From: Acanthococcus lagerstroemiae
Taxonomy: Eukaryota > Arthropoda > Insecta > Hemiptera > Eriococcidae
Direction: 5' to 3'
Assembly: GCA_031841125.1 (NCBI GenBank)
Contig: CM063110.1
Span: 33,991,214-34,055,213, forward strand
DNA length: 64,000 bases
Program-made: the position numbers and the translations under genes
In this document: positions 46,690 to 58,002 of the stretch, piece after piece
How positions within the stretch are numbered: the first letter of the stretch is position 1
How the letters are laid out: each line of letters starts with the position of its first letter
Notes under the pieces: model-generated
The model's input: the letters and a program-made list of their open reading frames with translations, nothing else
Database searches by the model: none
Told to the model about the DNA's origin: nothing

Positions 46690-47870
46690 AATGGGAACTA
46701 CCCTTTCGAGTATCGCATCAGTGACCGGATGGGCGCTTTAAGGTCGGCCCGATCCCTTATTTCGCCGATCCGCTTCCGGTGCGCGCGTCTCGCTAGAGCC
46801 ACCATGGGGTACTGACCTAGGTTCGCGCTTCCCGGGCACTAGTCTGGAAATTTCAGGTCCCCACTGCCGGACGCATTTTCTCTTCACTCACCCCTCACCT
46901 CGTCGTCTTGGTACGTGTAGCGACGCAGGCAGGTGCCGACGGTGAGGGAGTGGGGGGGGGGGGTCCGCAGCAGCTCTTCTAGAATGGTTGTCCTGTTCGA
47001 TGGTGTGGGCCGAGCATGGTCCGTCTGCATCTTCCTCTTGATGATGGCCGAGACAAAGGCTGACACCCGGTTCCATCCGCTTTGACTCTTCATCATTTCC
47101 AGAACCAAGGTGTTCGGCGTGAGACGGCTGATCACGCCGCGGTCGTTGTCGCTCGTGATGTTTCCGCCGCCGCCGGGATCGATCGCTGTTGCCGTCCAGT
47201 GCCTCTCCTGCTCCCAGGCATCACACTTGAACAGGGTGTGCCAAGGTGTGTCCTTCGCCCCTCGACCACTGTGCGCGCACGTGGGCCTCGGCGCAATCGC
47301 CATCCGGTGTAGGTACGTGCCGAAACATCCGAGGCTGCTCAGGTCTTGGGTCAGGTGGAAGTTCAGCTCTCCGTGAGATCTTCCTGCCCGTACATCGAGG
47401 TCGCGTATCAGTGCTCGGGTCCACTCGCCCTTGGTCGAATGGGCGAGCGCGTTCTTCCACTTCCGAAGCGTGGCCTACTGGATGACTCGCTTGACCCGAA
47501 GTGCCTCCCGTTCCGTCTTCGCTCTCTTCAGTTCGATTGGCGGTATACACGCTAACACGCCTACTGCCTCCGAGAAAACACTGCGGTACGCACTGACACA
47601 CCTCATCGCGGCTTTTCGCTGAATCTTTCCTAGCTTCGTTCTTCTGTAGGGAATCTTGATGGCGTCGACAAATACTGGCGCCTCATATAGGAGGACTCAC
47701 AGGATGACGTTGACATACATCTTTCTTCGCTTCTCCCTCGGTCCCCCTAAGTTCGACATCAGACGGGACAGCTGTCCAGCTACTCGATCCGCCTTCTCAG
47801 CTGCCCGTCGGAAGTGCTCTCGGAAATGCAGCTTCCCGTTGAACCACAGCCCTGCCGAGAGGCCCGGTGT
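46690..47870 (-). mobile_element. R1-like non-LTR retrotransposon, 5'-truncated copy
   Basis: Minus-strand frames carry the post-RT region (FREHFRRAAEKADRVAG near 47800; RRMYVN-type block), then the C-terminal CCHC-like domain CAHSGRGAKDTPWHTLFKC (about 47220-47290) typical of R1-clade ORF2. Frames are broken at several points. Homology to the 58.6-60.1 kb copy ends near 47870 at the 5' side. A G12 run lies at 46952-46963. The 3' end is less clear than in the other copies and no target duplication was found. Confidence 0.7.
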
Positions 47871-48029
47871 ATACCTGCAAATTCTTTTTTTTCCTCCTCT
47901 CTCAAAATATCTATTTTCCCCCTCCCGTTTTGCTAATACATTATATTGCCCAAAAGTTCTTATGTCCACTCACTTTTTAAAAAAATTGCTGTCCATAATT
48001 TGACGGCGACGTTCTTTTGCCAAGATACG

Positions 48030-50130
48030 CTCAAATATTTAGTATGATGGGGGGGGGGGAGGCAAAATAGCGAGAAAATCACTTCAGCTCAGTACAGAAA
48101 TCGGATTCGAATTTTTCTCGAAAACTGAGTCATTTGCACCCAGTCTCGGTGCGAAAGTTTTTTTGAAAAATTTCTGTCCAAAAATGACATATTATACATG
48201 CAGTATAAATAAAGACATTTTCGAAATTTCAAAAATTAAAAAAGAAAGTGAGTTAAGCACGTCTTCCTGCTCAATTTTCGACGCAGAGTTCAAATCCGTT
48301 GTTGAAATTTGGCGGCTATACGCTCCGTTGCAAAGATGTACGCTTAAAAAGTTGTGCACGAAGGAAGGGCAATGGGGCAAACTGATCAAAAAGTTACTCC
48401 AGCCTATTTTCAAAATATGCCCACGGTGCAAAAGTCTGTCGAAAAAAACTTTTCTCAGAAATAACATAATGTATGGTATACAGAGAAATGTTCAAACTTT
48501 AATAATTTAAAAAATTGAGTTGACCGCATTTCTTATTTGGTTTTTGAGGCAGAGATTAAATCAGTTGTCCAAAGCTGGCGGCGATGTTGCGTTATCGAGA
48601 TACGCACAAAAATTGTGTATGAAGGAGGAACAGAGGGGGCAAAATGATCAAAAAATACTCCTACTCATTTTAGAAATCAGATTCAAATTTGTCTTGAAAA
48701 ACTGTATAATTTGTACCCACACCAGTGCGAATGTTTTCCGAAAAAATTTTCGCCCAACAATAGACATGATATAGTTGTTATAGTATGGAGAAATTTTCAG
48801 AATTTCAAAATTCAAACATACCTTGAGTTAACCATGCCTTTCTGCTCAGTTCATGACGCCGAGTTCAAATCCGTTGTTCAAGTTTTGGAAGACGACCCGT
48901 GTTACCGAGGTATCCTCAAAAACGTTGTGTGATGGAAGTTTCAGAAATTACTCCAGCTCATTTTCGAAATCGGATTCGAATTTATTTCAAAAAAAAACAA
49001 AAAAAAACTGAATAACCTCTGCACCCGGTCTCAGAGCAAAAGATTTCCAAAAAAATTTTCGCCCAACAAAAATTCATGATTTATTCATATTCCTAATTCA
49101 GATTTATTAACATTATTCTTGAAAAATATGTCAATAAATAATAGTCGAATATGTATACAAATTAACATTGAGCTAATTATGATTACTTATTTTAATCATC
49201 TTAATCTTTCATCATAAATAAATTATTATTGAATTTCAGTTAATTCAAATTATTATTTTTATAATTTGAATCATTTCTATGATTAATTTATTATACTTTC
49301 TACTACAGAGACATTTTCAAAATTTCAAAATTCAAAAAATTGAGTTAACCACATCTTTCTGCTCAAGTTTTGATGCAAAGTACAAAAATTCGTTATCCGA
49401 ATTTGGCGACGATGCTCCGTTTCAAAGATACGTTCAAAATATTGTGCATGATGGGTGATAGGGAGGAGAAGAGGAAGAGGTTCCAAATGGTCAAAAATTA
49501 CTCTTAAGCTCATTTTCGAAATCACATTCAACTTTATCTCGAATAACTGAATAATTTGCACCCGATCGTGGTACGAAAGCTCTTCAAAAAAGTTTTTCCC
49601 CTAAAAAGGTATGATTTTATAGTGCAAAGAAATTTTGAGTAACTCAAAATTCCCCCAAAAATTAGTTAACTACTTATTTCTACTTAATTTCTTACGCTGA
49701 GCTCAATTCGTTGACCGAATTCGGAACCAACGCCTCTGTTTCTGAGATATGTGTACGCTTAAAATTGGAGTAAATTGTTGGTAAAATTGTTCAAAAAATT
49801 ACTCCAGCTCATTTTCATGAGTGGATTCGAATTATTCTCAAAAACTGAGTAATTTGCACTCGGTCCAGGTTCGAATGTCTTCCGAAAATATTTTCGCCAA
49901 AAAAAGACTTGATGTTTTAAGAAATTTTAAACATTTCAAAATCCAGAAAAATTGAACTGACCGCCTGCTCCTACTCGATTTTTTTTGCTGCTGAGTTCAA
50001 ATTCGTTGGCCGAATTCGGCGGCAATCCTTCGTTTCCGAGATACCTCAAAAATTGAACTAAATGTTGATAAATTTGGTCGCGAAATGGTAAGTCCAATTA
50101 TGACGGAGTATGTGAACTCGTCTCGGAAAA
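48030..50130 (+). repeat. ~290-bp tandem repeat array
   Basis: The landmark CTCCAGCTCATTTTCGAAAT (and variants) recurs near 48081, 48396, 48656, 48951, 49501 and 49801, i.e. roughly every 260-315 bases with one double-length gap that contains an AT-rich expansion (about 49080-49300). Each unit also has 'gaatttggcggcgatgctccgtttc-agatacg' and 'atggagaaattttcag' type blocks. These are the reverse complements of blocks in the 22270-23390 array. Confidence 0.75.
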
Positions 50131-51643
50131 TTGAGTCATGTCTACACGGTCTCGGCAACTTGGCTTGAGAAATTGAACCAGGTTTCGAAATAAGGGTTTT
50201 TTTGGGTCACTAATTTTAAATATCGCATCATAGTTTTGATCCGATCCCGATGTGGGCTCAAAAGACTAAATTTCGAACCCAAGAATAGTCAAAATTAATT
50301 TTGCTTGAAAAATTGAATAAATTATCGATTTTATGTTTTTGGGCGTAAGAAAGTCGCTAGTTTCAAATATTGCATCCTTAGACCACACATCCTACATCTT
50401 CCCTACACTTAAAAACTTGACCAATGTCGCGAATTCGGGATCCTGCAATCCCAATTTTATCTTAAAGGGAGTGGAGGGGGGGAAACTTTCTTTGCGAATG
50501 TAACTGGTAAGCTACGAAAACCGTAAACGAGGTGTGGACATATGTCAGCTTCGCTTATACAGGCTCACAGGGTGTTTCACGACTTTGTCCTCCTCCCCCC
50601 TCTTTTTTTTCATCACGAATTTAGATTCTCACGGAACAAAACTGGATCTTCACGAAATGCAACGAGTTAAAAAATAAAAATCATAGAATTAAAAACTAAA
50701 GACGTCAAGCGCCGAAAATTCACAAGCATTATAGGAAATAACCTACTCGTAAGCTACTCGAGGACATGAAATTAAACAAAAACATTATAATAATAAAATA
50801 AAATAAACATCCACATGACGAAATCTTGACCAGTAATTAGTGCCCAAAGTTATCATTAACTTAGCACGCTACTAGTAGATCGTTGAGCTGTATGACATAC
50901 GAGTATTTACGGGGAATTGAGTATGCAATATCACATGCATACGAATGAAAATTAACATATTGCGACGTGGTATGAAATACAGAGAGCGCTCGTGACGCTA
51001 CGCACATGCTTGCCCACTGACAACACATTAAAGGAGGTTGAGTGATCGAAATCGATATTTCCTATTCTGTAACATGGGGAGCAAAGATGTGTCTCGTCTT
51101 ATGAAAATTCCAGCTGTATTTTGTTTCGATTGCTGTTCTAATTTAAAGTCAATGTTGTAGAAAAATTATTTCAATGAGAATGTACCCTCAAATAACTCTG
51201 AATTTTTCAAAATTCAGAAAATCGAATCATCCTGCGTACATTTCTTATGGGAATGAATTGATGGATCACTCAAACTAGACTGGTTCTCAACTCTGTCGCT
51301 AGGTGTTAGCCGCTTCGATTCCGAGAGGCCCAATTTAGGGTGTAAAAAGATGATCCCATCATCTTTTTTTCTGAATGCGAAGCGGCATTGACACAGAGTG
51401 CACAAGGAACTTCAGATGAAAGAGTCAGTTTTTTTGTGGGTGAAAATATTTTCCCTCCTAAAAAATGGGGGTTGACTTTTGAATGGAAAGGTACTAAAAT
51501 GTCGAAATAGGGGATTCTTGGGTCACTGGAGGCTTTTTGAATTATTGCTAATTCCGAATATCGCACCAGATTTTTGATACGATGCAGATTTAAGCCCATA
51601 CTCGAATTTTTGGATCCAAATGGTCGAAATTAAATTGGGTATT
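50131..51643. other. Decayed repeat-derived DNA between array and copia element
   Basis: Segments near 50180-50290 and 51500-51640 resemble, in inverted orientation, the ~140-bp repeats of 8110-8900. A piece near 51180-51240 resembles the ~290-bp unit. No gene is recognised. Confidence 0.45.
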
Positions 51644-51648
51644 GATTT

Positions 51649-51818
51649 TGTTATTCATCGAAGGACGTGTAACGCATTTAACGATTCATCACATACTGAG
51701 ACCGTACCGCTGCGTTTTTGGTTTCTCCATGCGGTCGTATTCTAAGGGTGAGGTCAGAGTTTGTTAGGTTGGGAAGATGTCATGCCAGCGTTACCAGTGA
51801 GGGGCGCTAACGCTGACA
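51649..51818 (-). repeat. copia 3' LTR
   Basis: 170 bp, TG...CA on the minus strand, preceded by a purine tract. It differs from the other LTR at a single position (C versus T in a GTTTYTCC context). Confidence 0.95.
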
Positions 51819-52784
51819 CCCCCTCCCATCTGACCATCACTATGGAAGCTGTAAGGCTTTCGTGTTATTATTGGAAACGTGTAAGTGCACTGTAAACGAT
51901 TACGATATAGCGAATATTCATGCATTCGCTACGTGGAGTTGGTCAACCTATGGAGATAGAAAGTCAAGGTGAAAAATTACATTTTCAGTTGACATTTGTA
52001 ATTGTATGAAAGTAAATCGTTCAACATCGGCAAACTATTACGGACAAGAAATAGTGCGAGTTATGACGATGCGAGTAAGGCGAATAAATTCGAATAAACG
52101 AGTGTACAAAAAATAAGCGAGTTTGCACGAGTGCGCACTCAGCAACACAGTATTTTGAATTTCGAAAAATTTCAAAAACTAACAATGCGATTGGAAATAA
52201 GCGAGTTCGCACTAATGCTTACTCAGCAAATTATCGATTTAGCGATCCGAAAAATAATACGTTTAAAGATACGTTCTATAATCGAAAACGCTATTAGTTA
52301 TTGTACAATTTCAATTTCTTATATGATATGAATATAATTCTTCAAAACGAAAACTAAAAACTCTAATAATACTTATTCGATATGTTTCTGAAAGATCATG
52401 TTCACAGTCAAAATTGAGATTCCTGACAATTCATTTGACTTAGATACAGTAGAAAATAAAGATACAACTGCAAAGTAGTAATTTTTTCTTTTTATCACTA
52501 CTAAGAGGTCTGAAACAACGAAGACATATTGTCGTTCGAACTTACTTAATACGAATACGAAAAGTCAGAAAGAGAAAAAAAATTGAAAAACGAAAAATGA
52601 ACGAAAAGAGCAACTATGTGTTGAATAATCGAATAATGTTCATCTGGAACAAATAATGTGATCACGACGAATGACGAATTTATGGTGCTCGTCCAAAGAC
52701 TTACACAACTAAATATCATCTGAAAAATGCGAAGATATTCGATTAGTACGTTTAGTTCAGTAAAGCTATCAAATGAAATAAGAC

Positions 52785-54788
52785 TCAAGGCATCGGAAGA
52801 CTTTCGGGTGATACTACAAGGTTGTCTCGAAGTTTTGTAAACGTGTTTTCTGGGAGAGGCTTTGTTAATATGTCGGCAATTTGTTCAGTTGTAGATATAT
52901 AATTGATTTTTATATACCCTTTCTCGACGTATTCAGCTGTTTTAAATTGTTTTCTCTCCACATGCCTCAGCCTATTTTTTGAGACATGCGGGGTGCAGTT
53001 TCGCATTGCAGACTGATTGTCCTCATAGACGTTTATCGGTAGCGGTAATTTAGAGAATAATTCCTCATTGAGGAAAATAATGAAGAGGAGATCATGCATT
53101 GCATCATTTATTGCTGTGAGTTCAGCTTCTGTGGTGCTCTCAGCAATATCTGGTTGCAACTTTGATTTCCAAGCAAATGGAATTCCACAATGTCTTATGA
53201 CATAACCGGATGTCGATCTGCGTTTTATCCTGTCGTTGCTAAAATCTGCGTCAACATAGACATCAATTTCGTCTTTGGACCCATTATCGTTTTTCGTGTA
53301 TAAGAGACCATATGATTTCGTATATTGCAGGTATCTAAATACTCGAGTTATTAGTTTGTAGTGAATTGTTTGTGGGTCAGCCTGAAATCTGGCTAGATAT
53401 CCTATAGACTGTGCTAGGTCCGGTCGAGTACAATTCATCAGATATAGAAGACATCCCGTGACTGACTTGTAGTCGTATGTCTTTGGTTTATCCTTTATAC
53501 CTATAACGTGACTTTGAAATGGCAGCATTGGAGTAACCGCAGTGTTACAATTTTCCATCTTGAACAATTTCAGCTTATCCTCGATGTAAGACTTTTGGTA
53601 TACAAAAATGCTACCATCCTTTCGTTTTTCGAGTTCGTATCCTAGAAAGCGTTTAGGAAACCCTAAATGTTTCAGTTCGTATTTCTTTTCAATTAAATTA
53701 ATTGTTTCGTCGACTAAATCTTCTTCTTTGGATGCAATCAACATATCGTCTATATAAATAAGAAGAAAGATTTTATTTTCTCCTGTCGTTTTTACTAGCA
53801 AGCACGGCTCCCGAGGTGAAGAGACAAAACCAATTGACTTTAAGAAGGCTAGTATAGTTTTGCTCCACAACATCGGAGCTGTGGCCAGACCATATAGGGC
53901 TCTGTTCAGTTTTCCTACATACTTTTTCGTGTCTATACCGAATCCCTGAGGGATTATAATGTATTTTTCTCGATCAATAAAACTACATAGAAATGCAGAG
54001 TTTACATCTATTTGCTTTAGTATAAGATCGTTTTTAGCAACATATGAAATGAGCCATCGTATAGTGATAGCGTAGGGTGTTGGACTACATGTTTCTTCAA
54101 TCGTATATTTTTCTTTATCATTACACCCAATTGCTACGATTTGTGCACGAGCTGTTCCATCATCTTTGATGGTGAGGAGGTATTTGGTAGGAACTACCTG
54201 CATCCCAGGTTGACGAAGAACAGGGTTGAACACATTTCTAGACCTTAGACACTCTATTTCCTTCTCAATTGCTGGTACCCACTTATGTTGTGAGGGACCT
54301 GTTGTCGCTTGTTTATAGGAAATAGGGACTATTGTATGGTATAGAAGGTCTTTTGTGATCAGTCCGTAGGGTAAACGTTCTCTAGGTGTATCTGGATTAA
54401 CGTATTTGATCGCATTAACAATTATTTCAGACGGGTCGTTTTCCCAATCATACGTGTCGGGTATGTCATTTATCATATTATCATTGTATAAAGACAGATT
54501 CCCTTCTGTTACTGGAAATGCATCATCATGATCAAGAATGGGATTCTTTTTGAGAACAAGTGTGTTTACATATGCAGCACCCCCTCCATTTGTTACAGGA
54601 GTGTTTCCTGCCAAACGTGGGTTTTGGTTTTCAAGTTCTTTCGTGTTTATGGAAAAATTCGGGGGAATTTCTTCATTAGGATAATCATGTCGGTACATAA
54701 TGTCATGCACTATTACGTTACAATTTGGAGTCGTTTTCTTCGATTTTGGATCAAATGTTTCGTATCCAGAGTCAGTAAACCCTATCAC
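52785..54788 (-). CDS. copia reverse transcriptase-RNase H
   Basis: 667 residues. A linker (1-165) is followed by a copia RVT_2 domain. The first catalytic aspartate is in DVNSAFL (D261), and the polymerase core is YIDDML (345-350). RNase H follows with DADFSND, ESTTEAEL and NVYEDNQSA, and the conserved ADILTKPL stands near the C terminus. All key acids are present, so this half looks functional in isolation. The start codon is only the first ATG after the frameshift; the natural product is made as part of the polyprotein. Confidence 0.92.
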   Translation of the reverse strand: MIGFTDSGYETFDPKSKKTTPNCNVIVHDIMYRHDYPNEEIPPNFSINTKELENQNPRLAGNTPVTNGGGAAYVNTLVLKKNPILDHDDAFPVTEGNLSLYNDNMINDIPDTYDWENDPSEIIVNAIKYVNPDTPRERLPYGLITKDLLYHTIVPISYKQATTGPSQHKWVPAIEKEIECLRSRNVFNPVLRQPGMQVVPTKYLLTIKDDGTARAQIVAIGCNDKEKYTIEETCSPTPYAITIRWLISYVAKNDLILKQIDVNSAFLCSFIDREKYIIIPQGFGIDTKKYVGKLNRALYGLATAPMLWSKTILAFLKSIGFVSSPREPCLLVKTTGENKIFLLIYIDDMLIASKEEDLVDETINLIEKKYELKHLGFPKRFLGYELEKRKDGSIFVYQKSYIEDKLKLFKMENCNTAVTPMLPFQSHVIGIKDKPKTYDYKSVTGCLLYLMNCTRPDLAQSIGYLARFQADPQTIHYKLITRVFRYLQYTKSYGLLYTKNDNGSKDEIDVYVDADFSNDRIKRRSTSGYVIRHCGIPFAWKSKLQPDIAESTTEAELTAINDAMHDLLFIIFLNEELFSKLPLPINVYEDNQSAMRNCTPHVSKNRLRHVERKQFKTAEYVEKGYIKINYISTTEQIADILTKPLPENTFTKLRDNLVVSPESLPMP

Positions 54789-55141
54789 GTATTCAGTATT
54801 CGAGCGGGGTTCAAACTTATTACCTTTTGGGGTAGAATGTTTTCGTACCTCGCATCGAGAGCCAATAGGCTTATGTCGAGTTCTTTTTGTTGAAACACTT
54901 CAAATGGTGTTTGGTAGTCCAGCGAAGAGTGAGGTGTACGATTGTACAGATAAACTGCTGCGTGTAGAATTTGACCCCACATCTCCACTGGAAAACCCGA
55001 GTCAAACAAAATTGAGCGAATTCTCTCTTCGACTGTGAGAATAATGCGCTCAGCCGTGCCATTGTGTTCGTGCATATCAGTTTCTGCAGGCTGCCGTACC
55101 ATATTAAATTTTGTCAGCAGCCTAGACACCTCTTCTGACAT
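54785..55141 (-). pseudogene. copia integrase C-terminal half (fragment)
   Basis: Same frame as the upstream ORF, beyond its single stop. It carries NGTAER with the third catalytic acid, and the copia MWGQILHAAVYLYNRTPHS block of the integrase core end. It terminates at 54785 because of a one-base frame change in the short C/A homopolymers near 54825-54840; the downstream frame resumes with the copia segment that precedes RT. Confidence 0.85.
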
Positions 55142-55153
55142 AAAGACAGTGTC

Positions 55154-57499
55154 TTAGTCACATCTGAACTTATCGAACTGGTATGCTCCAGGATATTTTA
55201 CACGAATATCCCGGAGACAAGAGCGTATGCATGATGGAGTCTCAGTTTTGACTTTCATCACATAACCGAATAAATATTTAGAGTAGTCGTCTATTATAAA
55301 TAGGACATATCTATATTTTGTGTAAAAAGTTGGAGGGGATATAGGCCCTAAGATATCACTGTGTAATATTTCTCCAACTCGTAAGGCACGATTACGATCA
55401 GTATTACACACCTTCTTTTTCGATTTTGCTTTTGCACATATTGTGCAGTTTTTAATCGTGTCTGTACAAATTAATTCGAAGGGTGTTTTCGTATTTTTGG
55501 CTAATTTGGCTACCACATTAGCGTTAACATGACCTAGCGTACGGTGCCACAACGTACCTAGTTTTATTAATTCGTGTTTGTCTTTTTTTGAGTGATGCTT
55601 CCGAGTACCCTTAATCTTATTACAAACTATGTTCGTACTACTACTGGTATTGTCAATTATTGACTCACCTTGGTTATACGAATGTTGCGATGGGCTCCTT
55701 CGCAATTTCACGTGTACTTTATACATGCGGTTTTGTACAGCGAGCCTCGCTAGCGTTCTGCCTAATTTTCTATGGGAAATAAGGCCGGTTTTAATACTAA
55801 GTATTATTGTAGTCGAAAATTGCGTGTTGAACAGATTTGCACAGATGATGAAATGTTCAGCATCTGGTACAAACTGCACATTACGCAGACGTAATATAGA
55901 GTCGACACCATTGAAACTCAGCAGTAACAGCACGTCTCCCTGACCGATTGCCGCAGTTTCAACTCCATTAAGAAGTTTGACTGCATGTGTTTTGTCGTAT
56001 TTTGCAAAATTTTCAAACGCCGAAATGTCATAGTAGACGTGATTGTTTGCTGCTGAGTCAATGTATGCAATTTTCTCTATCGAAAAATCACGTGTGGTGG
56101 TAATCGTTTTAGACTCACTTTTAGGTATGTAAATCGGATTACGACAGTTTTTGCCTAGGTGGCCCACTTTGAAGCACCGAAAACAGACAGGTGCACCATG
56201 CGGACACTTATCACCATGAAAGTACATGCCGCACGTTTTGCACCTCCACGCATTGCGTTGCTCCTGCGTTGCATTTCTGAGCTTTTCACGTTGTTCTTCC
56301 ATATAAGGTGACGGACGAGTTACCGGCTTAGCTCCGCTGTGACCTGCTTTTACGTTTTCTGTTTTGGCCTTCTTTTCCTCAGAGGGGTGGTCGTTTAAAG
56401 TCGCGGCGCGTTTCCGCGACCCTTTGTGTTTAGCTTGAGCGGGTGGCTCAGACGTATTGCCTGAAAAGAAGGTATTGGTTATAATTTTGCCTACGTTTGT
56501 CATATTCTCTTCGAGGAACAAGACGTCTTCGTGTTCAAACTTGTGCCACTGATTCAGTTTCAGATTTTCGCTATATAACAACGAACTAGCTTCATCTGCT
56601 GGAGATCGTCCTAGGATTCCCTCACAGCAGAGTTCACTACCGATTACACGATTACTATATGGTATTACAATTAATGACTCACATGTCGACAGTTGACTAT
56701 CGGCCTTTGATTTCATCTTCTTCTCTTTATCACTCTTAGGAGGCGTGATTGCGAGAAAACGTGATTTTATTAGTTCCCAGGTCTGCATTTTTTCCGGAAG
56801 TGCGCTTATACTATGAAAGTATGTAAAATATGGAGAATCTTTATCTTCTAGGCCACTAATCTTATGAAAAAACATAGCTTTCAAGAAACGGTCTGAGAAG
56901 AGTATGCCTTCATCAGCAAACTCTCCAATTAGACGATCAAAATCTCCCACAAAGCGATTCGGGTCGAATCCAGGCTTCATCTGAATTCTGATTAAACGTT
57001 TGTACAAATCAAAGTCCTGGACCATTGGCGTTGATTGATAGAGCGTTTTGAGTTGGACAAAAGCTTCAAACGCTGACTGTGTAGTTAACATTGAGGCTAT
57101 GTTTTTGGATACGGCATCTTTTATTACATTCAAAGCCTGTGCATTGAGCTGCTTCATTTTCATCACGGAGACAGGGAGTGTCTCCGGCTCCGGGGACTCC
57201 AGGAAGCCATCCAGGCCGATCTGTCTCAGATCAGTTGTCAGCATTTGCTCCCATTGTTTCCAGGAGCGCCACTCAGTCAATCGCTGGTGGTCTTCAACCC
57301 TCCTTGGTGTAACATTCGACGAGTACTGTCGATCGAGAGCAGCTTGCTTAAGTAGTGCGTCATCTGTAGTCTTCTCATTGAGACGAAGCTCGGACATTCG
57401 TTTTTGTACTTGTTGCTCAAGTGCCGATTGGAACTCAGCCGTTTGCATAAAGTCTTCAATTGTGATAGTCTGCATATTCGGGGGATCTTCTGGTACCAA
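55154..57499 (-). CDS. copia Gag-protease-integrase (first part of a broken polyprotein)
   Basis: 781 residues. Copia-type Gag occupies about 60-250 (LTEWRSWKQWEQML start of the capsid-like region). A cysteine-rich pair follows at 420-432 and the zinc knuckle CFRCFKVGHLGKNC at 439-452. The aspartic protease motif is DSA at 481-483. The integrase HHCC zinc site is H652/H657/C685/C688, with the first catalytic aspartate at D715 in HSDILGP. The frame ends in TAA (55154-55156) directly after the second catalytic aspartate (D781). The next segment continues in the same frame, so one nonsense codon splits the integrase. The start is the first ATG after a leader of about 0.33 kb. Confidence 0.9.
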   Translation of the reverse strand: MVPEDPPNMQTITIEDFMQTAEFQSALEQQVQKRMSELRLNEKTTDDALLKQAALDRQYSSNVTPRRVEDHQRLTEWRSWKQWEQMLTTDLRQIGLDGFLESPEPETLPVSVMKMKQLNAQALNVIKDAVSKNIASMLTTQSAFEAFVQLKTLYQSTPMVQDFDLYKRLIRIQMKPGFDPNRFVGDFDRLIGEFADEGILFSDRFLKAMFFHKISGLEDKDSPYFTYFHSISALPEKMQTWELIKSRFLAITPPKSDKEKKMKSKADSQLSTCESLIVIPYSNRVIGSELCCEGILGRSPADEASSLLYSENLKLNQWHKFEHEDVLFLEENMTNVGKIITNTFFSGNTSEPPAQAKHKGSRKRAATLNDHPSEEKKAKTENVKAGHSGAKPVTRPSPYMEEQREKLRNATQEQRNAWRCKTCGMYFHGDKCPHGAPVCFRCFKVGHLGKNCRNPIYIPKSESKTITTTRDFSIEKIAYIDSAANNHVYYDISAFENFAKYDKTHAVKLLNGVETAAIGQGDVLLLLSFNGVDSILRLRNVQFVPDAEHFIICANLFNTQFSTTIILSIKTGLISHRKLGRTLARLAVQNRMYKVHVKLRRSPSQHSYNQGESIIDNTSSSTNIVCNKIKGTRKHHSKKDKHELIKLGTLWHRTLGHVNANVVAKLAKNTKTPFELICTDTIKNCTICAKAKSKKKVCNTDRNRALRVGEILHSDILGPISPPTFYTKYRYVLFIIDDYSKYLFGYVMKVKTETPSCIRSCLRDIRVKYPGAYQFDKFRCD

Positions 57500-57816
57500 T
57501 TGAGGTTCGTTTTGGGCAGGTTTCTTTTTTTAATTTTGTGGGGACTGCTTTACATCTGCCGGTCATGTTGTCAAGCAGCACGTTCTCACCACTAGAAAAA
57601 GTATTACAAGAACACTCGAATTTTCGACTATATCAAATCAAATTCACTTCAAGAACACAATAAATCCGAGAACAAGAACAAGGAACTACTTTTTCACTTT
57701 TTCACTCGCGCGAATATACACCACATGTCGTAAATACACAAAAAAAATTTAATTCGAATCAAAACAAAGGTCGAACGGAAAAAGGTATCTTAGAACGAAT
57801 ACTGACGCGAACCACG

Positions 57817-57827
57817 CTCTGCTACCA
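57817..57827 (-). other. copia primer-binding site
   Basis: TGGTAGCAGAG on the minus strand directly follows the 5' LTR. It is complementary to the CTCTGCTACCA end of initiator tRNA-Met, so this element should prime from the tRNA 3' end and not from the internal half-tRNA used by Drosophila copia. Confidence 0.8.
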
Positions 57828-57997
57828 TGTTATTCATCGAAGGACGTGTAACGCATTTAACGATTCATCACATACTGAGACCGTACCGCTGCGTTTTTGG
57901 TTTTTCCATGCGGTCGTATTCTAAGGGTGAGGTCAGAGTTTGTTAGGTTGGGAAGATGTCATGCCAGCGTTACCAGTGAGGGGCGCTAACGCTGACA
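57828..57997 (-). repeat. copia 5' LTR
   Basis: 170 bp, collinear with the 3' LTR. On the minus strand it begins TGTCAGCGTTAGCG and ends GATGAATAACA, immediately followed by the primer-binding site. Confidence 0.95.
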
Positions 57998-58002
57998 GAT
58001 TT

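Larger units (their letters stand above)
51649..57997 (-). mobile_element. Full-length Ty1/copia LTR retrotransposon
   Basis: 6349 bp on the minus strand, bounded by two 170-bp LTRs (57828-57997 is the 5' LTR, 51649-51818 the 3' LTR) and an exact 5-bp target duplication GATTT (51644-51648 and 57998-58002). The LTRs start TG, end CA and differ at one base by eye, so insertion is recent. The primer-binding site TGGTAGCAGAG (minus strand of 57817-57827) abuts the 5' LTR and matches the 3' end of metazoan initiator tRNA-Met. A polypurine tract (minus strand of 51819-51830) precedes the 3' LTR. Gag, protease, integrase, reverse transcriptase and RNase H follow in copia order, but pol is interrupted by one stop and one frameshift. 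About 0.95 kb between the last stop (52785) and the 3' LTR has no clear coding role. Confidence 0.95.

Noticed and set aside
48030..50130. CRISPR-like or clustered regulatory array
   Set aside because: Units are ~290 bp, diverged and without uniform spacers; this is an ordinary eukaryotic tandem repeat.
57048..57503. 151-codon plus-strand ORF antisense to copia Gag
   Set aside because: It mirrors the coding strand of a clear Gag ORF and has no independent support.
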